Source: Dactylosporangium sp. AC04546
GTDB taxonomy: Bacteria > Actinomycetota > Actinomycetes > Mycobacteriales > Micromonosporaceae
Reading direction: 5' to 3'
Assembly (NCBI RefSeq): GCF_022095675.1
Contig: NZ_JAHYSG010000140.1
Span: 1 to 29,475 of the forward strand
DNA: 29,475 bases
Positions 23,399 through 29,475 of the stretch are shown piece after piece. Positions within the stretch are counted from its first letter, which is position 1; each line of letters starts with the position of its first letter. Made by a program: the position numbers and the translations under genes. The notes below the pieces were generated by a model. The model was given only the letters and a program-made list of their open reading frames with translations. It was not told where the DNA came from and searched no databases.

Positions 23399-24329
23399 GC
23401 ACCGGCACCCAGCCGTCCACGCCGAACGCCGTGACGCAGGCGTCCGCCACGACCGCCGCCGCGTACCCGTCGTACGCCGTCGGGCCCTGCGGGTCCGCAC
23501 CGGCGGCGACCGCGCGGACCCAGTCGGCCAGCTCGGCGTCATAGGCGGCACGGAAGCGTTCGAGCCAGTGGGTCGCGATGGCGGGTGTCGTACCGAAGGT
23601 GCCGTGCTCGCCCACGACCTCCGCGCGGATGTCGTAGCCGTAGCCGACGTTGACGTTGACCTCGACGTCCACGACGGTGCCGCCGGTGGTGCGCAGCCAC
23701 ACCAGCATCGGGTCGTGCAGGGCTCGATGCGCACGGGCGCTGCGGCGGGGCCAGACCACGCTCACCGCGGCGATCTCCTCGCCGAGCAGCCACCGCACGA
23801 GGTCGATCTCGTGGATCGCCGCCTCGTTGATCATCATCTCGTCGGTGAACGTGTCCGGCACGGCCGGGTTGCGGTGCCGGCAGTGCAGCAGCAGCGGCGC
23901 GCCGAGCTCCCCGCCGTCGACGACCCGCTTGAGCTCCCGGCAGGCCTCGTCGTAGCGGCGCATGAACCCGACCTGGACCAGCCGCCGCCCGGCGGCGGCC
24001 TCGGCCTCGACGATCAGCCGGCAGTCCTCGGCGGTGGTCGCGAGGGGCTTCTCGCAGAAGACCGGCTTGCCGGCCGCGACGGCGGCGACGACGAGCTCGG
24101 CGTGCGACGCGGCGGACGACGCGACCACGACCGCGTCGACGCGCGGGTCCAGGATGGCGGCGAGGCCGTCGGTGTGCGCCACGGGCACGCCGTACTGCCG
24201 GGCCACCGCCTCGGCCCGCGCCGCGTCGATGTCGGTGACGACGGCGACGGACGACGTGCCGGAGGTGAGGCGCCGGACGTGGTCGGCGCCGATGACACCC
24301 GTGCCGATCACGGCGAGGGCCACGCTCAT
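23370..24329 (-). CDS. Gfo/Idh/MocA-family oxidoreductase
   Basis: A 319-residue NAD(P)-dependent sugar or inositol dehydrogenase. The nucleotide-binding start is A-V-I-G-T-G-V-I-G-A-D-H, followed by the family motif C-E-K-P-L-A-T (about residues 94-100). Q-V-G-F-M-R-R-Y-D and I-H-E-I-D-L-V-R-W-L-L-G follow, with the catalytic His/Asp. It resembles myo-inositol 2-dehydrogenases, but the substrate cannot be fixed. Its ATG overlaps the stop of the GH13 gene (ATGA, 24326-24329), so the two are made together. It may oxidise the sugar released by that enzyme. Confidence 0.9.
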   Translation of the reverse strand: MSVALAVIGTGVIGADHVRRLTSGTSSVAVVTDIDAARAEAVARQYGVPVAHTDGLAAILDPRVDAVVVASSAASHAELVVAAVAAGKPVFCEKPLATTAEDCRLIVEAEAAAGRRLVQVGFMRRYDEACRELKRVVDGGELGAPLLLHCRHRNPAVPDTFTDEMMINEAAIHEIDLVRWLLGEEIAAVSVVWPRRSARAHRALHDPMLVWLRTTGGTVVDVEVNVNVGYGYDIRAEVVGEHGTFGTTPAIATHWLERFRAAYDAELADWVRAVAAGADPQGPTAYDGYAAAVVADACVTAFGVDGWVPVPIAADRSPR

Positions 24330-25699
24330 CGCGGTTCTCCAGAAGGTTCGAGCAGGGACAGGTGGAAGGCCCGCACGCCGCCGCCCGGCGTGTAGTCGGC
24401 GCCGACGTCGACCCGCAGGTCCGTCAGCTCCGCCGGGGTCATGGCGCACGGCGTCGCGTCGGCGAGGATGTCGGTGACCCAGACCGTCTCCGCGCCGGCG
24501 AACCCGAGCTGGTCCAGCGGCAGGCTCAGCACGAACTCGACCGGCCGGGGCAGGTCGTTGCCGACGACCAGGACGGCGTCCTCCCCCGGCCGGTAGCGCA
24601 GCCACGGCACCAGCGCCGAGGCCCCGTTGCCGGCCGCCCGGACCATCTCGCCGGCCGCCGGGTCGGCGGTGATGAGATGACGGTACCGCCGGCGGGCCGC
24701 GAGGAAGCGCCGAGTGTCGTCGAGCACCGCCCGCCGGGACGGGTCGTCGAGCTGCGACCAGTCCAGCCGGCACCCGTAGAGCCAGCCGCCCGGGCCGCCG
24801 GTGCCGAACAGCCCCTGCCGCAGCCGGGGCAGCGCCACCGGCTCGGCGTCGAACTCCTCGCCGGCGAAGAACAGCGGCACCTGCGGGTTGAGCAGCAGCC
24901 CGTAGCCGAGCTTGGCCCGGCTGCCCCGGGCGACGTAATGGTTGCCGGGCAGCGCCTCCCAGCCCCGGTCGTGGCAGCTGAGCTGGCGCAGGGTGAGCCG
25001 GTTGCCGTGGAACTCCCGCGCGACCGCCCAGTCCAGCACCGGGTCGAGTGCGGGACCGTGCACCTCCTGCTGGCCCAGGTGGTAGCGGCCGTTCTCCGGG
25101 ATGACCGCGATCGGCTTGCCGAGCGCGGCGCAGCGGGCGGTGATCTCGTCCCACACGGTGGGGTCGACGAGCGAGACGTCGACCCGGAAGCCGTCGACGT
25201 CGTAGTCGCGGACGTAGCCGGTCCACAGCTCGACCCACCACTGCCGGAACCCCGGGTCGGTGTAGTCGAAGTCGGCCATACCCCAGCTGCCGCCGTGGAA
25301 CCACTGCGGATGCTCGCGCACGAGCGCGCTGCCGGTGACCACGCCGTGGGCGATGACGTCGAGCAGCACCCGGATGCCGTGGGCGTGGGCGGCGGCGACG
25401 AGCGCGCGCAGGTCCCCGGCCGGGCCGAGGGCCGGATCCACAAGATCGGGCCGGTCGGCCGCGTAGGCCGACCAGATGCCGTAGAAGTGGTCGGTGGAGC
25501 GGGCGTGGCCCGCCATCCAGATCGCGTTCACCCCGAGGTCGGCCAGGTACGGCAGCCGCTCGGCGAGGCTCGCGAACGTGCCGCTGCCGTGCCCGTCGGC
25601 GCCCGGGCCGTGCGGTGACGTGAAGGTCCGCGGGTTGAGCTCGTAGATGACCAGGTCGGACACCCAATCGGGCGCCGCCGGCGGGTCGGCCATTGACAC
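24326..25699 (-). CDS. GH13 alpha-amylase-family glycosidase with altered conserved regions
   Basis: A 457-residue intracellular enzyme with a (beta/alpha)8 catalytic domain. V-I-Y-E-L-N-P-R-T-F is near the start. Region I is D-V-I-A-H-G instead of the usual D-x-x-x-N-H. Region II, G-F-R-V-D-V-S-L-V, carries the nucleophile Asp (about residue 171). Region III, I-P-E-N-G, carries the acid/base Glu (about residue 200). Region IV is L-S-C-H-D-R-G, with Cys-His-Asp in place of Asn-His-Asp. The three catalytic acids are present, so it should be active on an alpha-glucoside. There is no signal peptide, fitting action on imported sugar. GTG 25699 lies 7 nt after a TACGGT -10; ATG 25693 is an alternative start. 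Confidence 0.88.
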   Translation of the reverse strand: MSMADPPAAPDWVSDLVIYELNPRTFTSPHGPGADGHGSGTFASLAERLPYLADLGVNAIWMAGHARSTDHFYGIWSAYAADRPDLVDPALGPAGDLRALVAAAHAHGIRVLLDVIAHGVVTGSALVREHPQWFHGGSWGMADFDYTDPGFRQWWVELWTGYVRDYDVDGFRVDVSLVDPTVWDEITARCAALGKPIAVIPENGRYHLGQQEVHGPALDPVLDWAVAREFHGNRLTLRQLSCHDRGWEALPGNHYVARGSRAKLGYGLLLNPQVPLFFAGEEFDAEPVALPRLRQGLFGTGGPGGWLYGCRLDWSQLDDPSRRAVLDDTRRFLAARRRYRHLITADPAAGEMVRAAGNGASALVPWLRYRPGEDAVLVVGNDLPRPVEFVLSLPLDQLGFAGAETVWVTDILADATPCAMTPAELTDLRVDVGADYTPGGGVRAFHLSLLEPSGEPR

Positions 25700-25706
25700 G
25701 ATGATC

Positions 25707-25736
25707 ACCGTAACCTAGCGTCTCGCTTATCGTCAA
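25707..25736 (-). promoter_or_regulatory. GH13-oxidoreductase promoter, leaderless
   Basis: On the minus strand TTGACG (25736-25731), 18-bp spacer, TACGGT (25712-25707), 7 nt, then GTG at 25699. Confidence 0.6.
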
Positions 25737-25748
25737 TCGATTAGCGAT
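25722..25748. promoter_or_regulatory. Candidate LacI-family operator
   Basis: AATCGATT (25735-25742) matches the LacI-family core AANCGNTT. It is flanked by TCGCTTAT (25722-25729) and ATTAGCGA (25740-25747), inverted with one mismatch. It overlaps the -35 of the GH13 promoter and lies about 45 bp upstream of the ABC importer start. No LacI-type gene is in the window. Confidence 0.45.
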
Positions 25749-25789
25749 CCGACACCCCTGCGAGGATCGCTGAGCAGAAGAGAGCGATC

Positions 25790-27058
25790 ATGAGACCTAG
25801 ACAGCTGGCCGGCGCCGCGGCCGCGATCGCCTGCGTGGCGGCCGTGGCCGGGTGCACGCCGAGCGCGAGCACGCCCCCGCCGGCCGCCGGCCTGAGCGGC
25901 CGCGGCCCCATCACGTTCATGACCGCCGCGGACCCCAGCGGCGGCACCGACGAGCTCGTGCAGGCGTGGAACAACGCCCACCCCGACGAGAAGGTGACGC
26001 TGCTCGAGCAGTCGTCGACCTCCGACCAGGCGCACACCGCGCTGGCCCAGAACTTCCAGGCCCGCAGCGACCGGGTCGACGTGGCCCGGATCAACAGCGT
26101 GTGGACGCCCGAGTTCGCCGCCCGCGGCTGGATCGCCGAGATCCCGGCCAGCGCCGTCGACACGAGCGCGATCATGCCCGCGCCGCTTTCGACCGGCCGC
26201 TTCAACGGCAAGACGCACGCGATCCCGTGGTTCACCGACGCCGGCCTGCTGTACTACCGCACCGACCTGGTCAGCACCCCGCCGAAGACCTGGGCCGAGC
26301 TCAAGCAGGCGTGCGCGGTCGCCAAGGCGAACAACATCGGCTGCTACGCCGGCCAGTTCGCCAAGTACGACGGGCTGACGGTCAACGTGAGCGAGGCCGT
26401 CGCGTCGGCCGGCGGATCCGTCGTCGACGCCGGCGGTACCAAGGCCACCCTCAACACCCCCGAAGCGCTCGAGGGCGTGAAGTTCCTGGTGGAGAGCTTC
26501 CGCGACGGGACCATCCCGAAGGCGGCGATCACGTACCAGGAGGAGGACAGCCGCAAGGCGTTCATGAACGGCGAGCTGCTGTTCCTGCGCAACTGGCCGT
26601 ACGTGTACAACCTGGCGAGCAAGCCCGGCGAGGGCAACAAGGTCGCCGGCAAGGTGGGCATGGCGCCGATCCCGGGTCGCAGCGGGGCCGGCAAGCCGGC
26701 GCTCGGCGGCTGGAACCTAGCCGTCAGCAGCTACAGCAAGCACCAGGAGACCGCCGCCGACTTCGTCGAGTACCTCGTCGCGCCGCAGCAGCAGCGCCTG
26801 CTGCTGACCAAGCTGGGCCTGTCGCCGGTGCTCGCCGAGCTCTACAAGGACGCCGCGCTGCTCAAGCAGTACCCCTACCTGGAGGGGCTGGCGAAGGCGC
26901 TCGACACGGCGGTACCGCTGCCGCAGAGCACCAACTGGGCCGGCCTGTCGCTGGCCGTCCAGGAGTCCGCCTACGCCGCCCTGCAGGGCAGCGGGACGGC
27001 CGAGGACGCCGTGGCCAAACTCCAGACGGCCGTGACGGAAGCCCTGGCCCGGCAATGA
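25790..27058 (+). CDS. Sugar ABC transporter substrate-binding lipoprotein
   Basis: A 422-residue extracellular solute-binding protein, family 1. A lipoprotein signal peptide ends in A-A-V-A-G-C with the lipid-attachment Cys22. The mature part has I-T-F-M-T-A-A-D-P-S-G-G-T-D-E-L-V, then W-T-P-E-F-A-A-R-G-W-I, Y-Y-R-T-D-L-V-S-T-P-P-K-T-W-A-E-L, F-M-N-G-E-L-L-F-L-R-N-W-P-Y, and G-G-W-N-L-A-V-S-S-Y-S-K. These are typical of carbohydrate binders of the trehalose/maltose/oligosaccharide type. A purine-rich GAAGAGAG precedes the ATG. Its TGA overlaps the ATG of the first permease. It captures the sugar for import. Confidence 0.93.
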   Translation: MRPRQLAGAAAAIACVAAVAGCTPSASTPPPAAGLSGRGPITFMTAADPSGGTDELVQAWNNAHPDEKVTLLEQSSTSDQAHTALAQNFQARSDRVDVARINSVWTPEFAARGWIAEIPASAVDTSAIMPAPLSTGRFNGKTHAIPWFTDAGLLYYRTDLVSTPPKTWAELKQACAVAKANNIGCYAGQFAKYDGLTVNVSEAVASAGGSVVDAGGTKATLNTPEALEGVKFLVESFRDGTIPKAAITYQEEDSRKAFMNGELLFLRNWPYVYNLASKPGEGNKVAGKVGMAPIPGRSGAGKPALGGWNLAVSSYSKHQETAADFVEYLVAPQQQRLLLTKLGLSPVLAELYKDAALLKQYPYLEGLAKALDTAVPLPQSTNWAGLSLAVQESAYAALQGSGTAEDAVAKLQTAVTEALARQ

Positions 27059-27939
27059 GCGGCGCGACGACGACGAGGCGACGCCTCGACGGGCTGTCCG
27101 CGGCCGGGCTGCTCCTGCCCACGCTGCTGGTGCTCGCCCTGGTGATCGGCTATCCCCTGCTGCTCGCCGTCAACCTGTCGCTGTTCTCCGACCCGATCGC
27201 GGGCGTGCCCGAGTTCGTGGGCGCGGACAACTACGCGCGGGCGCTGTGGGGCGCGGACGCGGGCCGCTTCTGGTCCGCGGCCGCCACCACGGGCGGGTTC
27301 ACCCTCGTCGTCGTCGCGCTGGAGCTCGCGGTCGGCCTGGCGATGGCGCTGTTCATGAATCAGCTCAAGCGGGGCAAGGCGTTCGCCCGGGTCTGCGTGC
27401 TGGTGCCGTGGGCCGTGCCGACCGCGGTCGCCACCGTGTTGTGGCAGTGGATGTTCAGCACCGGCGGGGTCGTCAACGCGCTCACCGGTACCGAGACGCT
27501 GTGGACCGGCGCGGAGGGGCCGGCGCGGGCCGCCGTCGTGATCATCGACGTGTGGAAGACGGCACCGTTCGTCGCGCTGCTGCTGCTCGCCGGCCTGCAG
27601 ACGATCCCCGGCGAGACGTACGAGGCGGCCAAGGTCGACGGCGCCGGCGCGTGGAAGCGGTTCACCCGTGTCACGCTGCCCATGCTGGCGCCGGCGACGG
27701 CCGTGGCCGTGCTCTTCCGGATCCTCGACGCGCTGCGGATGTACGACGTGCCGGCGATCCTCACCAACGGCGCCAACGGCACCACGACGCTGTCGCTGCT
27801 CACCCAGCAGCTCGCGATCGGGCAGGTGCGGGTGGGCTACGGCTCGGCCCTGTCCACCCTCACCTTCCTGCTGATCTTCCTCGTCGCCCTGGCCTTCATC
27901 AGGGCGACCGGCGCCCGCATCGCCGGGGGCCGGTCGTGA
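27055..27939 (+). CDS. Sugar ABC transporter permease (MalF type)
   Basis: A 294-residue inner-membrane permease with six predicted helices, starting with L-L-L-P-T-L-L-V-L-A-L-V-I-G-Y-P. The loop that contacts the ATPase is the EAA motif E-A-A-K-V-D-G-A-G-A-W-K-R-F-T-R-V-T-L-P (about residues 190-209). It pairs with the next permease. It overlaps both neighbours by 4 bp (ATGA at 27055 and GTGA at 27936). Confidence 0.93.
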   Translation: MSGATTTRRRLDGLSAAGLLLPTLLVLALVIGYPLLLAVNLSLFSDPIAGVPEFVGADNYARALWGADAGRFWSAAATTGGFTLVVVALELAVGLAMALFMNQLKRGKAFARVCVLVPWAVPTAVATVLWQWMFSTGGVVNALTGTETLWTGAEGPARAAVVIIDVWKTAPFVALLLLAGLQTIPGETYEAAKVDGAGAWKRFTRVTLPMLAPATAVAVLFRILDALRMYDVPAILTNGANGTTTLSLLTQQLAIGQVRVGYGSALSTLTFLLIFLVALAFIRATGARIAGGRS

Positions 27940-28766
27940 GCCGCGGGTGGCGGCGGCTGGGCACCGCCCTCGGGCTCGCCCTGCTGACCGTGTACAGCCT
28001 GGCGCCGTTCTACTGGATGGTCGTGTCGAGCCTGCGCGGCGAGCAGGACATCCTCAGCAACGCGCCGCTGCCGGCCGCGCCGACGCTGGCCAACTACGCC
28101 GACGTGCTGGGCGGCAACGCCCGGTTCCTGCTCGCGCTGCGCAACAGCGCCGTGATCGCCTCCGTCACCACGCTGCTCGCGCTGGTGATGGCGGTCAGCG
28201 CCGCCTACGCGCTGGCCCGGCTGCGCTTCCGCGGCAAGGGCCTGGTGCTCGGCACGGTGCTGTCGGCCGCGATGTTCCCCGGCATCTCGCTCGTCACCCC
28301 GATGTTCAAGCTGTTCAGCGACTGGGGCCTGATCGACACGTACCCCGCGCTGGTCGTGCCCGACCTGAGCTTCGCACTGCCCCTTGCGGTGTGGGTGCTC
28401 ACCAGCTTCTTCATCGACCTGCCGTGGGGGCTGGAGGAGGCCGCGCAGATCGACGGCTGCAGCCGCCCCCAGGCGTTCCGGCGGGTCATCCTGCCGATCG
28501 CCGCACCGGCCGTCTTCACCACCACCATCCTCGTGTTCATCACGGTCTGGAACGAGTACCTCGTGGCCAGCTCGATGAGCCTGACCTCCGACGCCAGCCC
28601 CGTCACCGTCGCCATCGCCCGCCTGGCCGGCTCCTCGCAGTTCCAGCAGCCGTTCGGGCAGCAGATGGCGGCCGGCGTCGTGGTCTGCGTCCCCATCGTG
28701 CTCGTCGTCCTGCTCTTCCAGCGCCGCATCATCGCCGGGCTCACCGCCGGCGCCGTGAAAGGCTGA
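27936..28766 (+). CDS. Sugar ABC transporter permease (MalG type)
   Basis: A 276-residue inner-membrane permease. Helix 1 is L-A-L-L-T-V-Y-S-L-A-P-F-Y-W-M, followed by V-V-S-S-L-R-G. The EAA loop is E-E-A-A-Q-I-D-G-C-S-R-P-Q-A-F-R-R-V-I-L-P (about residues 165-185), and W-N-E-Y-L-V-A-S lies near residue 205. GTG start coupled to the previous stop. No ATPase gene follows; a multi-user MsiK-like ATPase is the usual solution in actinobacteria. The operon ends 3-4 bp before a TnpB element, so any further operon genes would lie beyond the window. Confidence 0.93.
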   Translation: MSRGWRRLGTALGLALLTVYSLAPFYWMVVSSLRGEQDILSNAPLPAAPTLANYADVLGGNARFLLALRNSAVIASVTTLLALVMAVSAAYALARLRFRGKGLVLGTVLSAAMFPGISLVTPMFKLFSDWGLIDTYPALVVPDLSFALPLAVWVLTSFFIDLPWGLEEAAQIDGCSRPQAFRRVILPIAAPAVFTTTILVFITVWNEYLVASSMSLTSDASPVTVAIARLAGSSQFQQPFGQQMAAGVVVCVPIVLVVLLFQRRIIAGLTAGAVKG

Positions 28767-28780
28767 TCCTTGACAATCCT

Positions 28781-28800
28781 CCCCGCCCTAAAGGACGGGG
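28781..28800 (-). ncRNA. Right-end hairpin, probable 3' scaffold of the TnpB guide RNA
   Basis: On the minus strand CCCCG-TCC-TTTA-GGGCGGGG folds into a GC stem with one mismatch. The tnpB stop (28790-28788) lies inside it. In IS200/IS605 elements this hairpin is the 3' part of the omega RNA, and the guide begins just beyond the element end (here from 28769 leftward). Confidence 0.5.
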
Positions 28801-29475
28801 ATTCCCTGGGTCGCCCTAGGGGGTTCCTGCTTCGTCGACGACTGCCTTGGCCGAGAGGAGTCTCGTTGAGGTCTTGCACCGCCTCCACAGGCAATCACGG
28901 AGAGCCCCTCCGCGAGGATGTTGCGGGCCGCGTTGACGTCGCGGTCGTGGATGCGCCCGCATCGGCAGGTCCACGACCGCACGTGCAGCGGCATCCGTTC
29001 AGCGAGCGCACCACACGCCGAGCACAGCTTGGACGACGGGAACCAGCGGTCCACGACGACCAGGTTCCGGCCGTGCCATTCGGTCTTGTACTCCAGCATG
29101 GTGCGGAACTGCCGCCAGGCCGCGTCGGAGATGGCGCGGGCCAGACGGTGGTTCTTGACCATGTTGCGCGTGGTCAGGTCCTCGATCACGATCGTTTGGT
29201 TCTCACGAACGAGCCGAGTGCTGAGCTGGTGCAGATAATCGCGTCTGCGGTCGGTGACCCGGGCGTGGACGCGGGCCACCTTCAGCCGGGCCTTGACCCG
29301 GTTCGCGGAGCCCTGCACCTTCCGGGCGAGGCTCCTCTGGGCACGGGCGAGTGCGGCCCGGTCGCGGCGCTCGTGCTTCGGGTTGACGATCTTCTCCCCG
29401 GTGGACAACGCGAGCAGACTGTCCAGCCCGGCGTCGACACCGACCGCGCCCGTGGCCGGGGTCTGCTCGATCACG
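28788..29475 (-). CDS. tnpB: TnpB-type RNA-guided nuclease/transposon protein (N-terminus outside window)
   Basis: The last 229 or so residues of a TnpB (OrfB) protein. All three RuvC acidic residues are present: Asp in G-V-D-A-G-L, Glu in I-V-I-E-D-L, and Asp in D-R-D-V-N-A-A-R-N. The zinc ribbon is C-S-A-C-G plus C-R-C-G. Y-L-H-Q-L-S-T-R-L and W-H-G-R-N-L-V-V-V-D-R-W-F-P-S-S-K are typical. Nothing is broken in the visible part, so it may be active. The gene continues past the right edge; a family protein is about 370-400 residues. The tail after the zinc ribbon (G-G-G-A-R-P to I-P-V-L) overlaps the RNA scaffold region. Confidence 0.92.
   Translation of the reverse strand, partial: VIEQTPATGAVGVDAGLDSLLALSTGEKIVNPKHERRDRAALARAQRSLARKVQGSANRVKARLKVARVHARVTDRRRDYLHQLSTRLVRENQTIVIEDLTTRNMVKNHRLARAISDAAWRQFRTMLEYKTEWHGRNLVVVDRWFPSSKLCSACGALAERMPLHVRSWTCRCGRIHDRDVNAARNILAEGLSVIACGGGARPQRDSSRPRQSSTKQEPPRATQGIPVL

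Larger units (their letters stand above)
28770..29475 (-). mobile_element. IS200/IS605-family element (right end to window edge)
   Basis: The element runs from about 28770, its right end on the minus strand, past the window edge. Signs are an intact-looking tnpB, the terminal hairpin at 28781-28800, and a right end reading GGGGAGGATTGTCAA. I see no tnpA in the visible part. The boundary is uncertain by a few bases. Confidence 0.65.

Noticed and set aside
28770..29475. TnpA Y1 transposase
   Set aside because: No HUH motif or Tyr transposase in the visible part; it may lie beyond the right edge or be absent.

Overview
The window is uniformly very GC-rich. Its gene content (ECF sigma factor with a CU044_5270-like partner, streptomycete-type gas vesicle cluster without gvpN/gvpC, furA-katG pair, CBM2-tagged secreted protein with a Ser/Ala linker) points to a filamentous actinobacterium. 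Micromonosporaceae or a relative is my best guess, from gene style only. All function calls are by recognising families in the translated sequence; no database search was run.

Layout, left to right. 1-918 (-): ECF sigma factor translationally coupled to a membrane-anchored partner cut by the left edge. 1065-2408 (+): secreted expansin-like protein with a CBM2 domain. 2444-4609 (-): an unusual Hsp70 ATPase - membrane segment - FKBP fusion. 4757-6101 (+): short-chain dehydrogenase overlapping a TetR regulator. 6098-10941 (-): ten-gene gas vesicle operon, read right to left: TM/acidic protein, SRPBCC protein, gvpA, gvpF, gvpG, gvpO, gvpJ, gvpL, gvpS, gvpK. 11123-11401 (-): small GlsB/YeaQ-type stress membrane protein. 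11438-14239 (-) and 14256-14930 (+): FAD/Fe-S 2-hydroxyacid dehydrogenase divergent from a FadR-type GntR regulator, with a perfect 16-bp palindrome between them. 14927-16232: two N-terminally truncated genes head to head (ADP-ribosylglycohydrolase and PfkB kinase), which look like a rearrangement scar. 16278-16907 (-): unknown protein. 16989-19645 (-): katG and furA. 19777-20859 (+): unknown protein with an in-frame 36-bp tandem repeat. 20882-22626 (-): KDG kinase and KDPG aldolase, divergent from an IclR regulator (22646-23398). 23370-25699 (-): Gfo/Idh/MocA oxidoreductase and GH13 glycosidase, divergent from a carbohydrate ABC importer (25790-28766, +). 28770 to the right edge: an IS200/IS605-type element with TnpB, inserted 3-4 bp after the importer operon.

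The right third is mainly sugar catabolism: import (ABC), hydrolysis (GH13), oxidation (Gfo/Idh) and the lower Entner-Doudoroff branch (KDG kinase, KDPG aldolase). No permease-energising ATPase is present, so the importer presumably uses a shared MsiK-like ATPase encoded elsewhere. The middle is a buoyancy/stress block and a peroxide-defence pair.

A recurring feature is start codons lying 6-7 nt after a TANNNT -10 hexamer with no Shine-Dalgarno sequence. This suggests leaderless transcripts for at least eight genes. Stronger oddities are the Hsp70-FKBP fusion, the divergent promoters folded into one palindrome, the head-to-head gene scar, the Fur protein lacking its C-terminal CxxC, and the charged tails on the first three gas vesicle operon products.
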